Shown here: positions 8,838 to 17,358 of the stretch, piece by piece
Position numbering within the stretch: position 1 is the stretch's first letter
How the letters are laid out: every line of letters begins with the position of its first letter
NCBI GenBank assembly: GCA_050633505.1
Contig: JBOEGQ010000009.1
Location: 62,001 to 126,000 of the forward strand
Reading direction: 5' to 3'
DNA length: 64,000 nucleotides
DNA from: UBA1672 sp050633505
Lineage (GTDB): Bacteria > Pseudomonadota > Alphaproteobacteria > Micavibrionales > Micavibrionaceae
Notes under the pieces: generated by a model
Told to the model about the DNA's origin: nothing
What the model saw: only the letters and a program-made list of their open reading frames with translations
The model's database searches: none
Translations under genes and position numbers: made by a program

Positions 8838-9818
8838 TTATTTTTTCTTTTGCCAAGGTTTGGCTTTGTATGCGTTTCCAATTTCTTTTCCTATCTCATT
8901 TACATTTTCACGACCAGTAAAATTCCATATGGATCCAATTTTTTCAGGTGTAGGGTTATCGATTCTATCGCCAATTCGTTTGAGTAAAATAACACCAGCC
9001 TCAATATTTTTTTCATCATTATTGAGTTTTTTTCCTTTTTTATCAACCAAACTGCTCCATATTCGACCATCTATATTCATTGGAGCTTGCGTTTTTGATA
9101 AGTTAATATCATCAAGGAAATCATTGGTTCCAAAATAATGACCTCTAGCGTTTTCTGTCCACATTACAGACTTTACCAAATCTGGCTCAACGCCATGTTT
9201 ATGCGCCATTTTTTCAATCGTTTGTTCATGTCTTTGGACTACTTTGTTACCAAGGTCCTTATCTTTGATAAATATTTGTTTGAACCTGTCGTTAAGCGTG
9301 AGCTGATTAAGGTTAGGGTTTTCTTTAATATCAAATTTTGCTGGTGTATTGTTTTTCAAAGATTGAATACGACTTTCTTCTAAATTAACCGTAGGGGCTT
9401 TGTGAATATCAAAGGACGTGTTAAATCGTTCGGGTTTAACAGGCTTTCTTTTTGGTCGCGGTACAAATGTTCCGCTGACATTTCCGCCAAAGCCAACAGT
9501 TCCCAGATCGTTTTGCGACAGAAGGAATGCATCATTTGCACTTTGCCCTGTCAGGCGTTCATATAACGTGCGTTCAGTCTCACCGTTGGGCTTCATAATG
9601 CCATCAACTTTAAGATTATTGTCTGTCTGAAATTATTTGATGCCGTTATCCATTCTACGTGTAAGGAAAATATTGTTTGTATTTTCTTTATCATCAGCAG
9701 GAAAATACCCTGCTTTTTGAAGGTTGTTTTTTGTCGTGCGGATATCTGCGGGATTGTTTGTTTGGTTATTGCCAATGGCATTGCCAAGCATCCCCGAAAA
9801 GGGTGCGAAAAAGTTCAT
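8838..9818 (-). pseudogene. Peptidoglycan-binding / transglycosylase-like gene split by an in-frame TAA
   Basis: The gene reads from ATG 9818 (MNFFAPFSGMLGNAIG) for 61 codons to a TAA at 9633-9635. It continues in the same frame for 12 codons to ATG 9596 and on to 8838. The split falls inside a peptidoglycan-binding-type repeat: IRTTKNNLQKAGYFP, then RRMDNGIK-stop-FQTDNNLKVDG. An aromatic residue, usually Tyr, is expected at the stop. The rest has a Pro/Lys linker and a helical domain (HGVEPDLVKSVMWTENARG, IEAGVILLKRI) like lytic-transglycosylase folds. It may be one nonsense mutation, a readthrough site or a sequencing error. The 252-residue downstream part could still be translated from ATG 9596. 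Confidence 0.72.
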
Positions 9819-9845
9819 AAATTTCTCCTGATTTTAATGGGGTAT

Positions 9846-9877
9846 AAAAAAACACCGCAGGCGGAGCTGTGGTGTTT
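9846..9877 (-). terminator. Intrinsic terminator downstream of the SCO gene
   Basis: An 11-bp stem (AAACACCGCAG / CTGTGGTGTTT, one G-T pair, loop GCGGAG) is followed on the minus strand by a T-run ending TTTTTTTAT. It lies about 120 bp after the SCO stop and just upstream of the broken peptidoglycan-binding gene, so it separates the two minus-strand units. Confidence 0.8.
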
Positions 9878-9996
9878 ATGGTTATGAATATATTCTTAAT
9901 TTAAGGGGTTTGTCAAGTTCTAAAGATATGGCTTTTGGCTGTAAGACTTCGCAGCATGCGCAGTGTATGATTGAGCTTAAAACCTGACAAACGGTA

Positions 9997-10710
9997 TTAG
10001 TGATGCTCCATATGCTGGACTGTATCTTGTCCGTTATGTGAGAGGTTTTGTTCGGGGGCATCAAGACCTAAATTCTCACTAAAGAACTCTACCAGTTGGT
10101 CATGCACTTTTTCGTGAGAGCCAAAGGCATTTTGTTTATCCAAAACAGTTTTATTATCACCGTCAATTACATAGACAAAGGATTTATGTGATTGGTAATT
10201 CCCGCCAACCAGCGCACGTGCAGATGTCTTCACGGTGTTTAGCTGTGCCTCTTGTTGCTCGGTTACGGCCGTTATACCTTCGAATATATCACCGAAATTA
10301 TTGATCCACTCATCCATGGCCTTTGGCGTATCACGATCGGGGTCAACAGACAGCATGTAAAACTTATGATTTTCAATTGCCGTGTTAAAGGCTTCATCAC
10401 CGTTTTCTGCTTTTATTTCTCGTAAGGCGGCATGGATATTTGCCATATCAACGGGGCAGATATGCGGGCAATTGGTAAAGCCAAAAAACCAGAATTGTTT
10501 CTTATCGTCATATTCATTGGCTTTCAGGGTTGTATTATCCTCTTTTTGCAGGCCTGCAATATCAAAGGATATGCTTTGTGTTGTTGTATTTTGTTGTGGG
10601 GTGGCATGCCCTTCATGTCCGTCGTGGTCTGCGCCGTGTGCATAGGCATTGGCACCAGCCACGATCATGCCGGATACAAAAAGGTTTTTAAGTGAGTTTT
10701 TGATGTTCAT
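9997..10710 (-). CDS. SCO1/SenC family copper chaperone
   Basis: The SCO family delivers copper to the CuA site of cytochrome c oxidase at the outer face of the inner membrane. The in-frame TTG at 10725 is rejected in favour of ATG 10710. A signal or anchor segment is followed by a His-rich stretch (HGADHDGHEGH) and a thioredoxin fold. The copper ligands are visible as TNCPHICP, a CxxxC pair, with the distal His in YQSHKSFVYVID. SVDPDRDTP is another family signature. The C-terminus is His-rich (QHMEHH), which is unusual and may add metal binding. Neighbouring genes and ctaA at 40 kb fit an oxidase-assembly theme. Confidence 0.93.
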   Translation of the reverse strand: MNIKNSLKNLFVSGMIVAGANAYAHGADHDGHEGHATPQQNTTTQSISFDIAGLQKEDNTTLKANEYDDKKQFWFFGFTNCPHICPVDMANIHAALREIKAENGDEAFNTAIENHKFYMLSVDPDRDTPKAMDEWINNFGDIFEGITAVTEQQEAQLNTVKTSARALVGGNYQSHKSFVYVIDGDNKTVLDKQNAFGSHEKVHDQLVEFFSENLGLDAPEQNLSHNGQDTVQHMEHH

Positions 10711-10744
10711 GTTTTTATCTTTCAATATTTAAATATGGTTTTGA

Positions 10745-11314
10745 TTATTGTGGTGTCGCAGAAATCGGATCGACCGGACAAATTGAGAGCAAGTAGTCCT
10801 CAAACTCCATGCCTGTCTCAACGGCCTCTTCCATCATGAAGATGCGCTCTTGTGCATCTAAACCCCAATACCAGTCTCTTGCGGCACTGAGATGGGGGTC
10901 AATACCAGCCGCCAGAGCTTCTGTCGCTGAGATATCCATGATCGATCCGTCGGGCATGAGGTGTGTGTCGCCAAACATATTGTGATCTGTCATTGAATGC
11001 ATGGTGCCCGCATCCCATGTTGACGGCGTAATGTTGCCCTCCCACATGTTATTCCACACCGACTCCAGAACAGGGCCGGTATGTTCGAATGCGTTACTTG
11101 CCATTTCAATGACGCCATGACCGAATTGTACGGCAATATCCATGGCCGTTGCACCACCAAGAGGGGCGGCGGTTGCGACCATTGGAAGTGTCATACCCAA
11201 GACCATCAGGCCGACATGCCCCCAATGAAGGCGATGTACCCAGTTACTGGAACGGTGATTGAAATCCTCCGACAATGTGTCGGGTGAGGATGTTTGAGGC
11301 ACGGTTTGCGCCAT
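10745..11314 (-). CDS. Hypothetical protein with one membrane segment
   Basis: The product has 189 residues. A polar N-terminus is followed by a hydrophobic segment at about residues 31-52 (WGHVGLMVLGMTLPMVATAAPLGG), then a soluble His/Met/Asp-rich region (MHSMTDHNMFGDTHLMPDG) and an acidic C-terminus with a lone Cys. I do not recognise the family. It lies 34 bp upstream of the SCO gene on the same strand, so a role in copper handling is plausible. The Met/His-rich central stretch would suit Cu(I) binding, but this is inference. Confidence 0.6.
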   Translation of the reverse strand: MAQTVPQTSSPDTLSEDFNHRSSNWVHRLHWGHVGLMVLGMTLPMVATAAPLGGATAMDIAVQFGHGVIEMASNAFEHTGPVLESVWNNMWEGNITPSTWDAGTMHSMTDHNMFGDTHLMPDGSIMDISATEALAAGIDPHLSAARDWYWGLDAQERIFMMEEAVETGMEFEDYLLSICPVDPISATPQ

Positions 11315-11375
11315 TGTCTTTCTCCTGAAACACTTTTAGAAAATGAAGCCACAAATGTGGCAACGTGTTGGTTTT

Positions 11376-11738
11376 CTAAGACAGTGCAGGAGGTGCGCGG
11401 GCGATATAAAAGGATGTTATATAGGAAAGCTCTGAAGCGTTCTTAAAGGTGAAGGGGCTTTTGAGAGCTTTTACGGTGCTAAATGCACGTATAGAAGTGG
11501 CTGCGACAGATTTTTCATGGCTTTGTGCAAAACAAAAGGCACAATCTGTTTGGATTTTTTGATGCTGTTGTGAATCTTTTGACTCTGTTTCACTGGATGA
11601 TTGCGCCTCAACAAAGCGCAGGCCATCTGCTGTACAGATTTCAATCAGGTCGGCTTTACCGGATATAAATGCGCAAGCCGGCGATACATTCGCCAGCGCA
11701 ATTGCCGTTATAACCAATAAATATAAAAAACGTGTCAT
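11376..11738 (-). CDS. DUF2946 family small secreted protein
   Basis: ATG 11738 is preferred over 11765 because it gives a clean signal peptide (MTRFLYLLVITAIALANVSPACA). The mature part has ICTADG, a DCAFCFAQSH motif and a C-terminal ARAPPA, the pattern of DUF2946 proteins. These often sit beside copper or TonB-dependent uptake genes and are thought to be metal related. Here it is upstream of the unknown membrane protein and the SCO gene, all on the minus strand, suggesting one copper-responsive unit. Function is unproven. Confidence 0.72.
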   Translation of the reverse strand: MTRFLYLLVITAIALANVSPACAFISGKADLIEICTADGLRFVEAQSSSETESKDSQQHQKIQTDCAFCFAQSHEKSVAATSIRAFSTVKALKSPFTFKNASELSYITSFYIARAPPALS

Positions 11739-11827
11739 TGCTTTTTCAAATCCCGCTGAAAGCAATATTATTTTCTTTCCATATTGGCTTGTACCCTATT
11801 TGCCTCATACTGGCAAGGCAAAAGGGA

Positions 11828-12271
11828 TTAACTATTGTAATAGGGTTGCCGTGGTATTTCGGTGTTTTCTGAGGTGGTTAAGGGCTTTTGTGCGAAGGAT
11901 AGCAATGAGACAGGCAGGTCATTATATGCGTTGATTTCTAAATTATAGTTTTCCGGTTTGTCTTGCTTATTCGAAAAGGCCAGAGCGGATATATTGCCCA
12001 GAACATCCTCACCTGTTTCGTTCTTTGCAATGGCGTTAACGACGCCGATTGCTGCGCCTGCCGGACCGCCATATACTGCGCCGCCTATGATATTGCTGAC
12101 AGGTTTGATTTCATCACCGGTAATTGCGCGGTAAATTGTTCCTATAACCGGGATGTGGTGTAGAGGGTTTAGCATATCAATGAGATCGAAAAAGCCGAAA
12201 TTGTTATTTTCTGTGGCTTTTTGTCCCGTTTGTTCAGGAAGGTGTGATGTTTGAACGGAAGATATGTCCAT
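11828..12271 (-). CDS. Conserved alphaproteobacterial hypothetical protein
   Basis: ATG 12271 has an AAAAGGA ribosome site; a longer form could start at 12310. The core FDLIDMLNPLHHIPVIGTIYRAITGDEI, followed by a Gly-rich GGAVYGGPAGAAIG helix, recalls a small family seen in Rhodospirillales-type genomes. The Gly/Ala segment could be membrane-associating. The tail (residues about 100-147) is polar and variable. It is divergent from the winged-helix gene at 12343, with about 70 bp between them. I know of no function. Confidence 0.65.
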   Translation of the reverse strand: MDISSVQTSHLPEQTGQKATENNNFGFFDLIDMLNPLHHIPVIGTIYRAITGDEIKPVSNIIGGAVYGGPAGAAIGVVNAIAKNETGEDVLGNISALAFSNKQDKPENYNLEINAYNDLPVSLLSFAQKPLTTSENTEIPRQPYYNS

Positions 12272-12342
12272 ATTGCTTTTCCTTTTCTGTTCTCCTTTTG
12301 AATTAAGCAAATTTTATGCCATGATAGAAAAAAGGAAAAATT

Positions 12343-12873
12343 ATGGGCGCATCACACCTTATCGAAATTCATGCCGATGATACATATTGCAAGATATTAC
12401 AGGATTATTTCGATGCATATGACGGGCAAGAGGATTGTCAAACTGTGCCGGATAATGAACAGGATGGCATTTGTGTCTCTTATAATGGAAAGAAGACGGT
12501 TTTTGAGGCGCCTGTACGTCTTGGTGATCTGATGGACAGGGTGGCCTTTCTGCGGAAAAATACGTACGAAGATGATCGTATATCTTTTGGTAATGGCGCC
12601 GTTTTAGATGTGTATTCCGGCCATTTCCACCATGGTAATGTGCAAGCGTCTCTAACGGAAAAAGAGGTTGCTGTTCTTGTTTATTTAAATCAGCATAAAG
12701 GTAGATGTATCACACGTGATGAGCTGCTACAGGTTGTTTGGCAATATGCCGAAGGCGTTGAAACACATACATTAGAGACACATATTTATCGGTTACGGCA
12801 AAAAATAGAAGATGATCCGTCTGGCCCGTTGATCCTTATCACAGATGGTAACGGTTATAGATTGGGTGTTTGA
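12343..12873 (+). CDS. OmpR/PhoB-type winged-helix regulator with degenerate receiver
   Basis: The product has 176 residues and ATG 12343 has an AAAGGA site. The C-terminal 80 residues form a PhoB-type winged helix: LTEKEVAVLVYLNQHKGRCITRDELLQVVW, then THTLETHIYRLRQKIEDD and a GYRLGV wing (given in part). The N-terminal 85 residues occupy the receiver position but lack the usual acidic pocket, phosphoryl Asp and Lys. Family members of this shape occur in alphaproteobacteria, often without a partner kinase. It probably binds DNA independently of phosphorylation; target genes are unknown, though the divergent 12271 gene is a natural candidate. Confidence 0.85.
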   Translation: MGASHLIEIHADDTYCKILQDYFDAYDGQEDCQTVPDNEQDGICVSYNGKKTVFEAPVRLGDLMDRVAFLRKNTYEDDRISFGNGAVLDVYSGHFHHGNVQASLTEKEVAVLVYLNQHKGRCITRDELLQVVWQYAEGVETHTLETHIYRLRQKIEDDPSGPLILITDGNGYRLGV

Positions 12874-13406
12874 TCCTGTTTGACCAAGTCGACGGCGTTA
12901 AATATACCCTCCAGAAATGATGGGCTATTTTCGATCTTAAGGGTTTTTCGCCCCTGCTCTTGCAATAATTTTAAATCTTGTAACAGCATATAAATTTTAT
13001 CCTCGCCGGACTTTTGTTCTCCCCGTTTATTTGATGATGGCAATCTGTTTATTTCCGCGGCGTGTTGGTAGGCGTTTGTGGCTTTCTTTGTTTCTGCTGT
13101 TTGGGTGTTATTGTTGCTGTATGCGGTGCGCATCCACGGGGCGAGGTACGACTCTTTTCTCAGTTCTGCCGATTTTTGATCTATTTCTTTGTCATGACCA
13201 TTTAAATGGTTTTCAAGAAATAAGATGAGGGCACTGATAGATAAAGATGTTTTCTCTTCTTGCTGTGTGTGTTTTTGAAATTTGCGCGCGCCTCGGCGTT
13301 GTTCCTCTTGGAATTTGTCATGGGGCTTCTTCTCCATGCGTGCGTCGGATGACCGCACCTCATAGGGTTTGTACGCAGAACCGATGTTTTGAACAAAGTC
13401 TGACAT
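12855..13406 (-). CDS. Hypothetical, highly charged helical protein
   Basis: ATG 13406 is chosen over the TTG two codons earlier. The 183 residues are rich in Lys, Glu, Gln and Asn, with a polar linker (KKPHDKFQEEQRRGARKFQKH) and two helical parts: LSISALILFLENHL near residue 60 and KIYMLLQDLKLLQEQGRKTLKIE near residue 145. There is no signal or membrane segment. The 3' end overlaps the convergent winged-helix gene by 19 bp. I do not recognise the family. Confidence 0.6.
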   Translation of the reverse strand: MSDFVQNIGSAYKPYEVRSSDARMEKKPHDKFQEEQRRGARKFQKHTQQEEKTSLSISALILFLENHLNGHDKEIDQKSAELRKESYLAPWMRTAYSNNNTQTAETKKATNAYQHAAEINRLPSSNKRGEQKSGEDKIYMLLQDLKLLQEQGRKTLKIENSPSFLEGIFNAVDLVKQDQTPNL

Positions 13407-13509
13407 GCCCAAAAAGTCCGATAAAATTAAAACGTGTATAAGTGGAACATATCAAAATTCTGAATTTTGCGCAACTTTATATCAGAACTTGGGCGTAACG
13501 CCTTGATTT

Positions 13510-14322
13510 TTAGTCTTTGAAAAGATCGTAAGGGTGCGGATATTTCTCTTCGTCAGGCATTGTGGCGAGCCTGAGTTCATCTTCGTACCATGGCGCAACA
13601 TAGTCCCATAAATCGGCATCTTTTTGTCCGAAAAATGAATTGACGGTACATTTTATATAGGCGATTTCACCGACCATAACCCATTGTGTATTACCGTTTC
13701 TTTTGCGGATAGATCGGGCAAAGTCAACATATCTCACGCGTATACGTAAATCGATGACAGCATCAAAATAATCATTTTGGTATGGAATTCTTTCTTTAAT
13801 GACGGTGTCTTGTGCCTCTTTTAATTTCAAATTGGAAAAATGAGCAAGGTTGTTAACAATTAAAGAAATGGAATCGGTGCCATAGGGGTAATCGAAGGTT
13901 GGGATATATTGCTCATCCGCATTGAAAAAATCAAAAATCAAGCGGGGGGAAGGGCTGTCTTCATTTCCCGGGATATATTTGGAAATAATACTGGCCTGAA
14001 TGTTTAAAATATCTCGTTCATTATCATACAGGCTGTAACCTCGTCCCAGGCGCAACATTTCATCAATCAGGTATCGTTCTTGTTTTGCTTCCGGTAGAGC
14101 GTTATACGTGCCCTGTGACTGAATCCAGAAATCGTAATCAGGCGGAATGTTTGCAGCTCTGAAATAGGCGAAAACTGCCTTTTCCTTTTCGGTGACGTCA
14201 ACCTCTGACCAATCTGTGGCGTTTACATATTTTGGGCATATGGATATAAGGGTGCAAAGAGCAGTCAGGCAAAAAATTTGCCTTATTTTCTTCGCTATAT
14301 TGTTTTTTTCAGCCATAGTCAT
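13510..14322 (-). CDS. Secreted hypothetical protein
   Basis: The product has 270 residues. A basic N-terminus (AEKNNIAKKIRQ) precedes a hydrophobic signal (IFCLTALCTLISICPKYVNA), so it is exported. The mature protein has WSEVDVTEKEKAVFAYFRAANIPPDYDFW and later LRIRVRYVDFARS strands and an acidic, Pro-rich end. The start could be ATG 14322 or 14316. It is divergent from the Smr gene with only about 36 bp between the starts, so promoters overlap. The family is not recognised; a periplasmic or envelope role is likely from the signal only. Confidence 0.65.
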   Translation of the reverse strand: MTMAEKNNIAKKIRQIFCLTALCTLISICPKYVNATDWSEVDVTEKEKAVFAYFRAANIPPDYDFWIQSQGTYNALPEAKQERYLIDEMLRLGRGYSLYDNERDILNIQASIISKYIPGNEDSPSPRLIFDFFNADEQYIPTFDYPYGTDSISLIVNNLAHFSNLKLKEAQDTVIKERIPYQNDYFDAVIDLRIRVRYVDFARSIRKRNGNTQWVMVGEIAYIKCTVNSFFGQKDADLWDYVAPWYEDELRLATMPDEEKYPHPYDLFKD

Positions 14323-14358
14323 AAAATACGTACAAATAAACTACTCTTAGTGTACACC

Positions 14359-14943
14359 ATGTCAGATGAAAATGATCAAAATTCTTCGAACAGATTCTTA
14401 AGCGATCAAGATGCGAAACTCTGGGAAGCTGTAACCAAAGATGTTAAGCCCCTTCGTAAAACTGTACCAAAAACAGTACAAAGACAAGTGAAAAACGATA
14501 ATCCAAAGCAACACAATTCTACGCTTAAAAGCTCTATTAATCAATATGAGCCACGGGTAAGTGAAGAAAACCATGGGTCGATTAAACAAGACGTACAAGT
14601 TGATAAGCGTACAGCCGAGCGATTACGTCGTGGGAAGATTCCAATTGAGGGGCGTTTGGATTTACACGGTCTCTCGCAAAGTCAGGCATATGAGGCATTA
14701 TTGTCTTTTGTCCGCACCGCATATCATGGCGGAAAAAGATGTGTCATTGTTGTTACCGGAAAGGGTATGGCAAGGCATGGGGATGTTCCCATCTATAAAC
14801 AGACAATTGGTGTGTTAAAACAAAAAACACCGATATGGTTGTCTGAGAATGTTTTTCGGCAATATGTTCTTAAGGTCGAACAAGCCCGCCCCGAACATGG
14901 TGGTGGTGGTGCGTTGTATGTTCTTATTCGCCGGAAAAGGTGA
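14359..14943 (+). CDS. Smr-domain protein
   Basis: ATG 14359 is the natural start; upstream in-frame codons lie in the intergenic gap. The N-terminal 85 residues are polar and probably disordered. The Smr domain follows: RLDLHGLSQSQAYEALLSF (DLHG at about 101-104), VIVVTGKG (TGKG at about 133-136), and a closing ARPEHGGGGALYVLIRRKR. Smr domains of MutS2/SmrB type act as endonucleases on DNA or on stalled-ribosome mRNA. The stand-alone alphaproteobacterial form, 194 residues here, has no proven target. Its 3' end faces the M23 gene. Confidence 0.92.
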   Translation: MSDENDQNSSNRFLSDQDAKLWEAVTKDVKPLRKTVPKTVQRQVKNDNPKQHNSTLKSSINQYEPRVSEENHGSIKQDVQVDKRTAERLRRGKIPIEGRLDLHGLSQSQAYEALLSFVRTAYHGGKRCVIVVTGKGMARHGDVPIYKQTIGVLKQKTPIWLSENVFRQYVLKVEQARPEHGGGGALYVLIRRKR

Positions 14944-14949
14944 TTATAT

Positions 14950-15957
14950 TCATTGTGTCATTTCAATCAGGAATATTTTTTCCTCTGAAGCTGATGGTGA
15001 GGCATCTGTACGTGTGATTACAACATGTCCCTTATATTGACCGGGGATCAACTGTACGTGTCCTATTTTCCGTCCGATGTAGTAATATTGACGTGCTCTT
15101 GTTCTTTCGACGGTTTCTTTACGCTCTGTGAATAGTTTTCCATTTGGATCAGTAATGGTCAATGTCACCTGATCCCCTTCTTCTACATTATAGAGTCCGA
15201 TCCAAAAGACCAATGCGGCGCTATGTATGGGTAAGGTTTTGGGATTATCTTGTCCGCGCTTTATTCGTTCAAAGTCTGGGGCTGTATTGCGAAACCCTCC
15301 ATCGAAAATTGCCACAGGATTATAGGTGATGTTTAGGGTTTCATGCCATAGCGGTGTATCAATCGTTCCGCATTCTTTTGTGTTGGATAAGCCGGTATAG
15401 GGATCAAGAATATGATCGTCGCGGATGACACCAAAATGAAGATGCGGGAATTCTGCAAGTCCGGATTGTCCGACTTGTGCAATTTTTTCACCAACCTTGA
15501 TGGGTTGTTCAGGTTTAACAACGATAGAATCTTTTTTAAGGTGGCAATAGATCGTTTGTAAACCGTTACCGTGATCAATCAATATACCGTTGCCGCATTC
15601 CTTTTTCCGGCTTTTCAAGTCATCCAGTTCTTCAGATGTTTTCAGGTGATCGCTTTCACCATCGCGAACGCGCAATACTGTTCCACTTGCTGCGGCTAAG
15701 ACATCAACGCCGCTGCGCATTTGTGTAATTGAGCCCAGCGCAAAGTCTGTACCTTTATGCCCGTCATAACTTTTCTTATTACATCTGAAGTCTTTGGCGT
15801 GTTTGGATGCGTCAACATCGACATAATTCACAGCCCAGCAATCCTTTGTATACGTACAGGCAAGGGGGAAGATAAATTTTGTATCCTGTGCCTGTGCGAC
15901 AGGGGCAAGTATAGAAAATAGAAAAATCAAAATTAGAAAAGCATATTTATTTGACAT
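14950..15957 (-). CDS. Secreted M23 (LytM-type) metallopeptidase
   Basis: M23 peptidases cut peptide cross-bridges in peptidoglycan or activate other hydrolases. ATG 15957 is used (an in-frame ATG lies at 15975) and gives a signal peptide ending AQAQ. Zinc ligands are visible as HKGTDFA (HxxxD) and HLHFG, with DHGNGLQTIYCHL between, so the active site looks intact. The C-terminal third (VFWIGLYNVEEGDQVTLTITDPNG) is a beta-rich domain, probably Ig-like. Cysteines near residues 33-60 may form a disulfide. A role in cell-wall remodelling, or attack on other cells if the host is predatory, is inference. Confidence 0.9.
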   Translation of the reverse strand: MSNKYAFLILIFLFSILAPVAQAQDTKFIFPLACTYTKDCWAVNYVDVDASKHAKDFRCNKKSYDGHKGTDFALGSITQMRSGVDVLAAASGTVLRVRDGESDHLKTSEELDDLKSRKKECGNGILIDHGNGLQTIYCHLKKDSIVVKPEQPIKVGEKIAQVGQSGLAEFPHLHFGVIRDDHILDPYTGLSNTKECGTIDTPLWHETLNITYNPVAIFDGGFRNTAPDFERIKRGQDNPKTLPIHSAALVFWIGLYNVEEGDQVTLTITDPNGKLFTERKETVERTRARQYYYIGRKIGHVQLIPGQYKGHVVITRTDASPSASEEKIFLIEMTQ

Positions 15958-16015
15958 AGTATATATTTTCTCCATATTCTATTATGACTTACTTGGCGTA
16001 ATATTAGAGGAAAAC

Positions 16016-16630
16016 GTGCCTAAAAAACAAGCCGCCCCTGTTGAAGATTTAAATACAGCAATAGATGAGGTGCGCTCTATTGTTCTTAAATTGCCTTCAA
16101 ACTGTCAGTCTTTGAAAAAATTGTTTGATGATCAAGAGATCAAAACCAAGGAGGCACGTATGACGCCGTTAAAAAGATGGGCGCGGCCCCCCTATCAAGA
16201 CGGTAAGAAATACGGGGAAATCACAACACAAAGCATACAGGATTTTCAGGATAAGCTTGATAAAATAGAAACAGCGGGTAAAGCGGATTTTCTGAAAATC
16301 GAATATGCGGGATATATTTTGAATTACAGTGCGTCTCTTTTGCGAAATGCGCAGGCACAGATGGTTGAAAACTTTAACAATCAGGCCGGTGGTGATGTGC
16401 TGTATGACGGGCCTGATAAGGCGATTGGTTTTCCGCGCCTTGAATATGATAAGGAAAACGGACTTCGTGTTGTTGTGCCTTATATTGATAAGGACGAACC
16501 GGATACCCTGAAGTTAAAAGAGATGGAATATAAACCGTTAGAAGGACATAACGGCGATGCGGCACCTGAGATGCCCGATGCATATCTTGATAACAAAATG
16601 CATGCGGCAGGAGATCACCTTGCCTTATAA
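16016..16630 (+). CDS. Hypothetical cytoplasmic protein (GTG start)
   Basis: A GTG at 16016 preceded by AGAGG at 6-10 bp upstream decides the start. The 204 residues are largely helical and charged (LNTAIDEVRSIVLKLPSNCQSLKKL, then SIQDFQDKLDKIETAGKADF), with a C-terminal beta-like part (LRVVVPYIDKDE). No signal or membrane segment is seen. It is divergent from the M23 gene and convergent with hslV. I do not recognise the family. Confidence 0.6.
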   Translation: MPKKQAAPVEDLNTAIDEVRSIVLKLPSNCQSLKKLFDDQEIKTKEARMTPLKRWARPPYQDGKKYGEITTQSIQDFQDKLDKIETAGKADFLKIEYAGYILNYSASLLRNAQAQMVENFNNQAGGDVLYDGPDKAIGFPRLEYDKENGLRVVVPYIDKDEPDTLKLKEMEYKPLEGHNGDAAPEMPDAYLDNKMHAAGDHLAL

Positions 16631-16643
16631 GAAAACAAGCTGA

Positions 16644-17207
16644 TTACAGGGTTTCAATTGTAATATTCTCATTTGTATAAACGCAAATATCTGCAGCAAT
16701 CTGAAGAGATTTTCTGGCAATTTCTTCGGCACTTAGATCCTGATCATATAATGCACGTGCGGCGGCCAAGGCGTAATTACCACCTGATCCGATACCGATA
16801 ATGCCATGTTGTGGGTCGACCACATCTCCATTACCGGTCAGGATAAGGGATGTTTCCTTATCCGCAACGGCCATGAGAGCCTCTAGCTTACGCAGGTACT
16901 TGTCCGTACGCCAATCTTTTGCCAATTCCACACAGGCGCGGGTTAATTGCCCGGGATGCGCCTCCAGCTTTGCTTCCAGACGTTCAAACAGGGTAAAGGC
17001 ATCGGCCGTAGATCCGGCGAATCCGGCGATAATGTCATTATCGCGCCCCAAACGCCGTACTTTACGTGCGTTACCCTTTAAAACGGTGTGTCCCATAGAA
17101 ACCTGCCCGTCTCCGGCAATAACAACGTCGTCCCCTTTGCGCACCGATATGATTGTCGTACCGCGCCATTTTTGTGCATCTGCATAATCGTGAATATCAT
17201 AAGTCAT
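16644..17207 (-). CDS. hslV: ATP-dependent protease subunit HslV
   Basis: HslV is the N-terminal-threonine peptidase of the HslUV (ClpQY) protease. ATG 17207 is used; the frame extends upstream but without homology. A 16-residue pro-segment precedes the nucleophile in KWRGTTIISVRKG, the usual alphaproteobacterial form. The catalytic-domain motifs VVIAGDGQVSMGHTV, NARKVRRL and GFAGSTADAFTLFERLE are complete, and the end IGSGGNYALAAARAL is typical. hslU, normally adjacent, is not on either side nor elsewhere in the window, so it must be encoded elsewhere. Confidence 0.97.
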   Translation of the reverse strand: MTYDIHDYADAQKWRGTTIISVRKGDDVVIAGDGQVSMGHTVLKGNARKVRRLGRDNDIIAGFAGSTADAFTLFERLEAKLEAHPGQLTRACVELAKDWRTDKYLRKLEALMAVADKETSLILTGNGDVVDPQHGIIGIGSGGNYALAAARALYDQDLSAEEIARKSLQIAADICVYTNENITIETL

Positions 17208-17358
17208 GCCTACAGATATGGGCGATTTGTACGTTGGTGTCAAGATTGAAGAACAGGCTTTCACGTATCGCATTCATTTCTTCTGGACAGATGAGTTTAG
17301 ATTGATTAAGTTAAGTGACTTGCAAAATGCAACTTATATAAATCAGGAGAATAAAATC

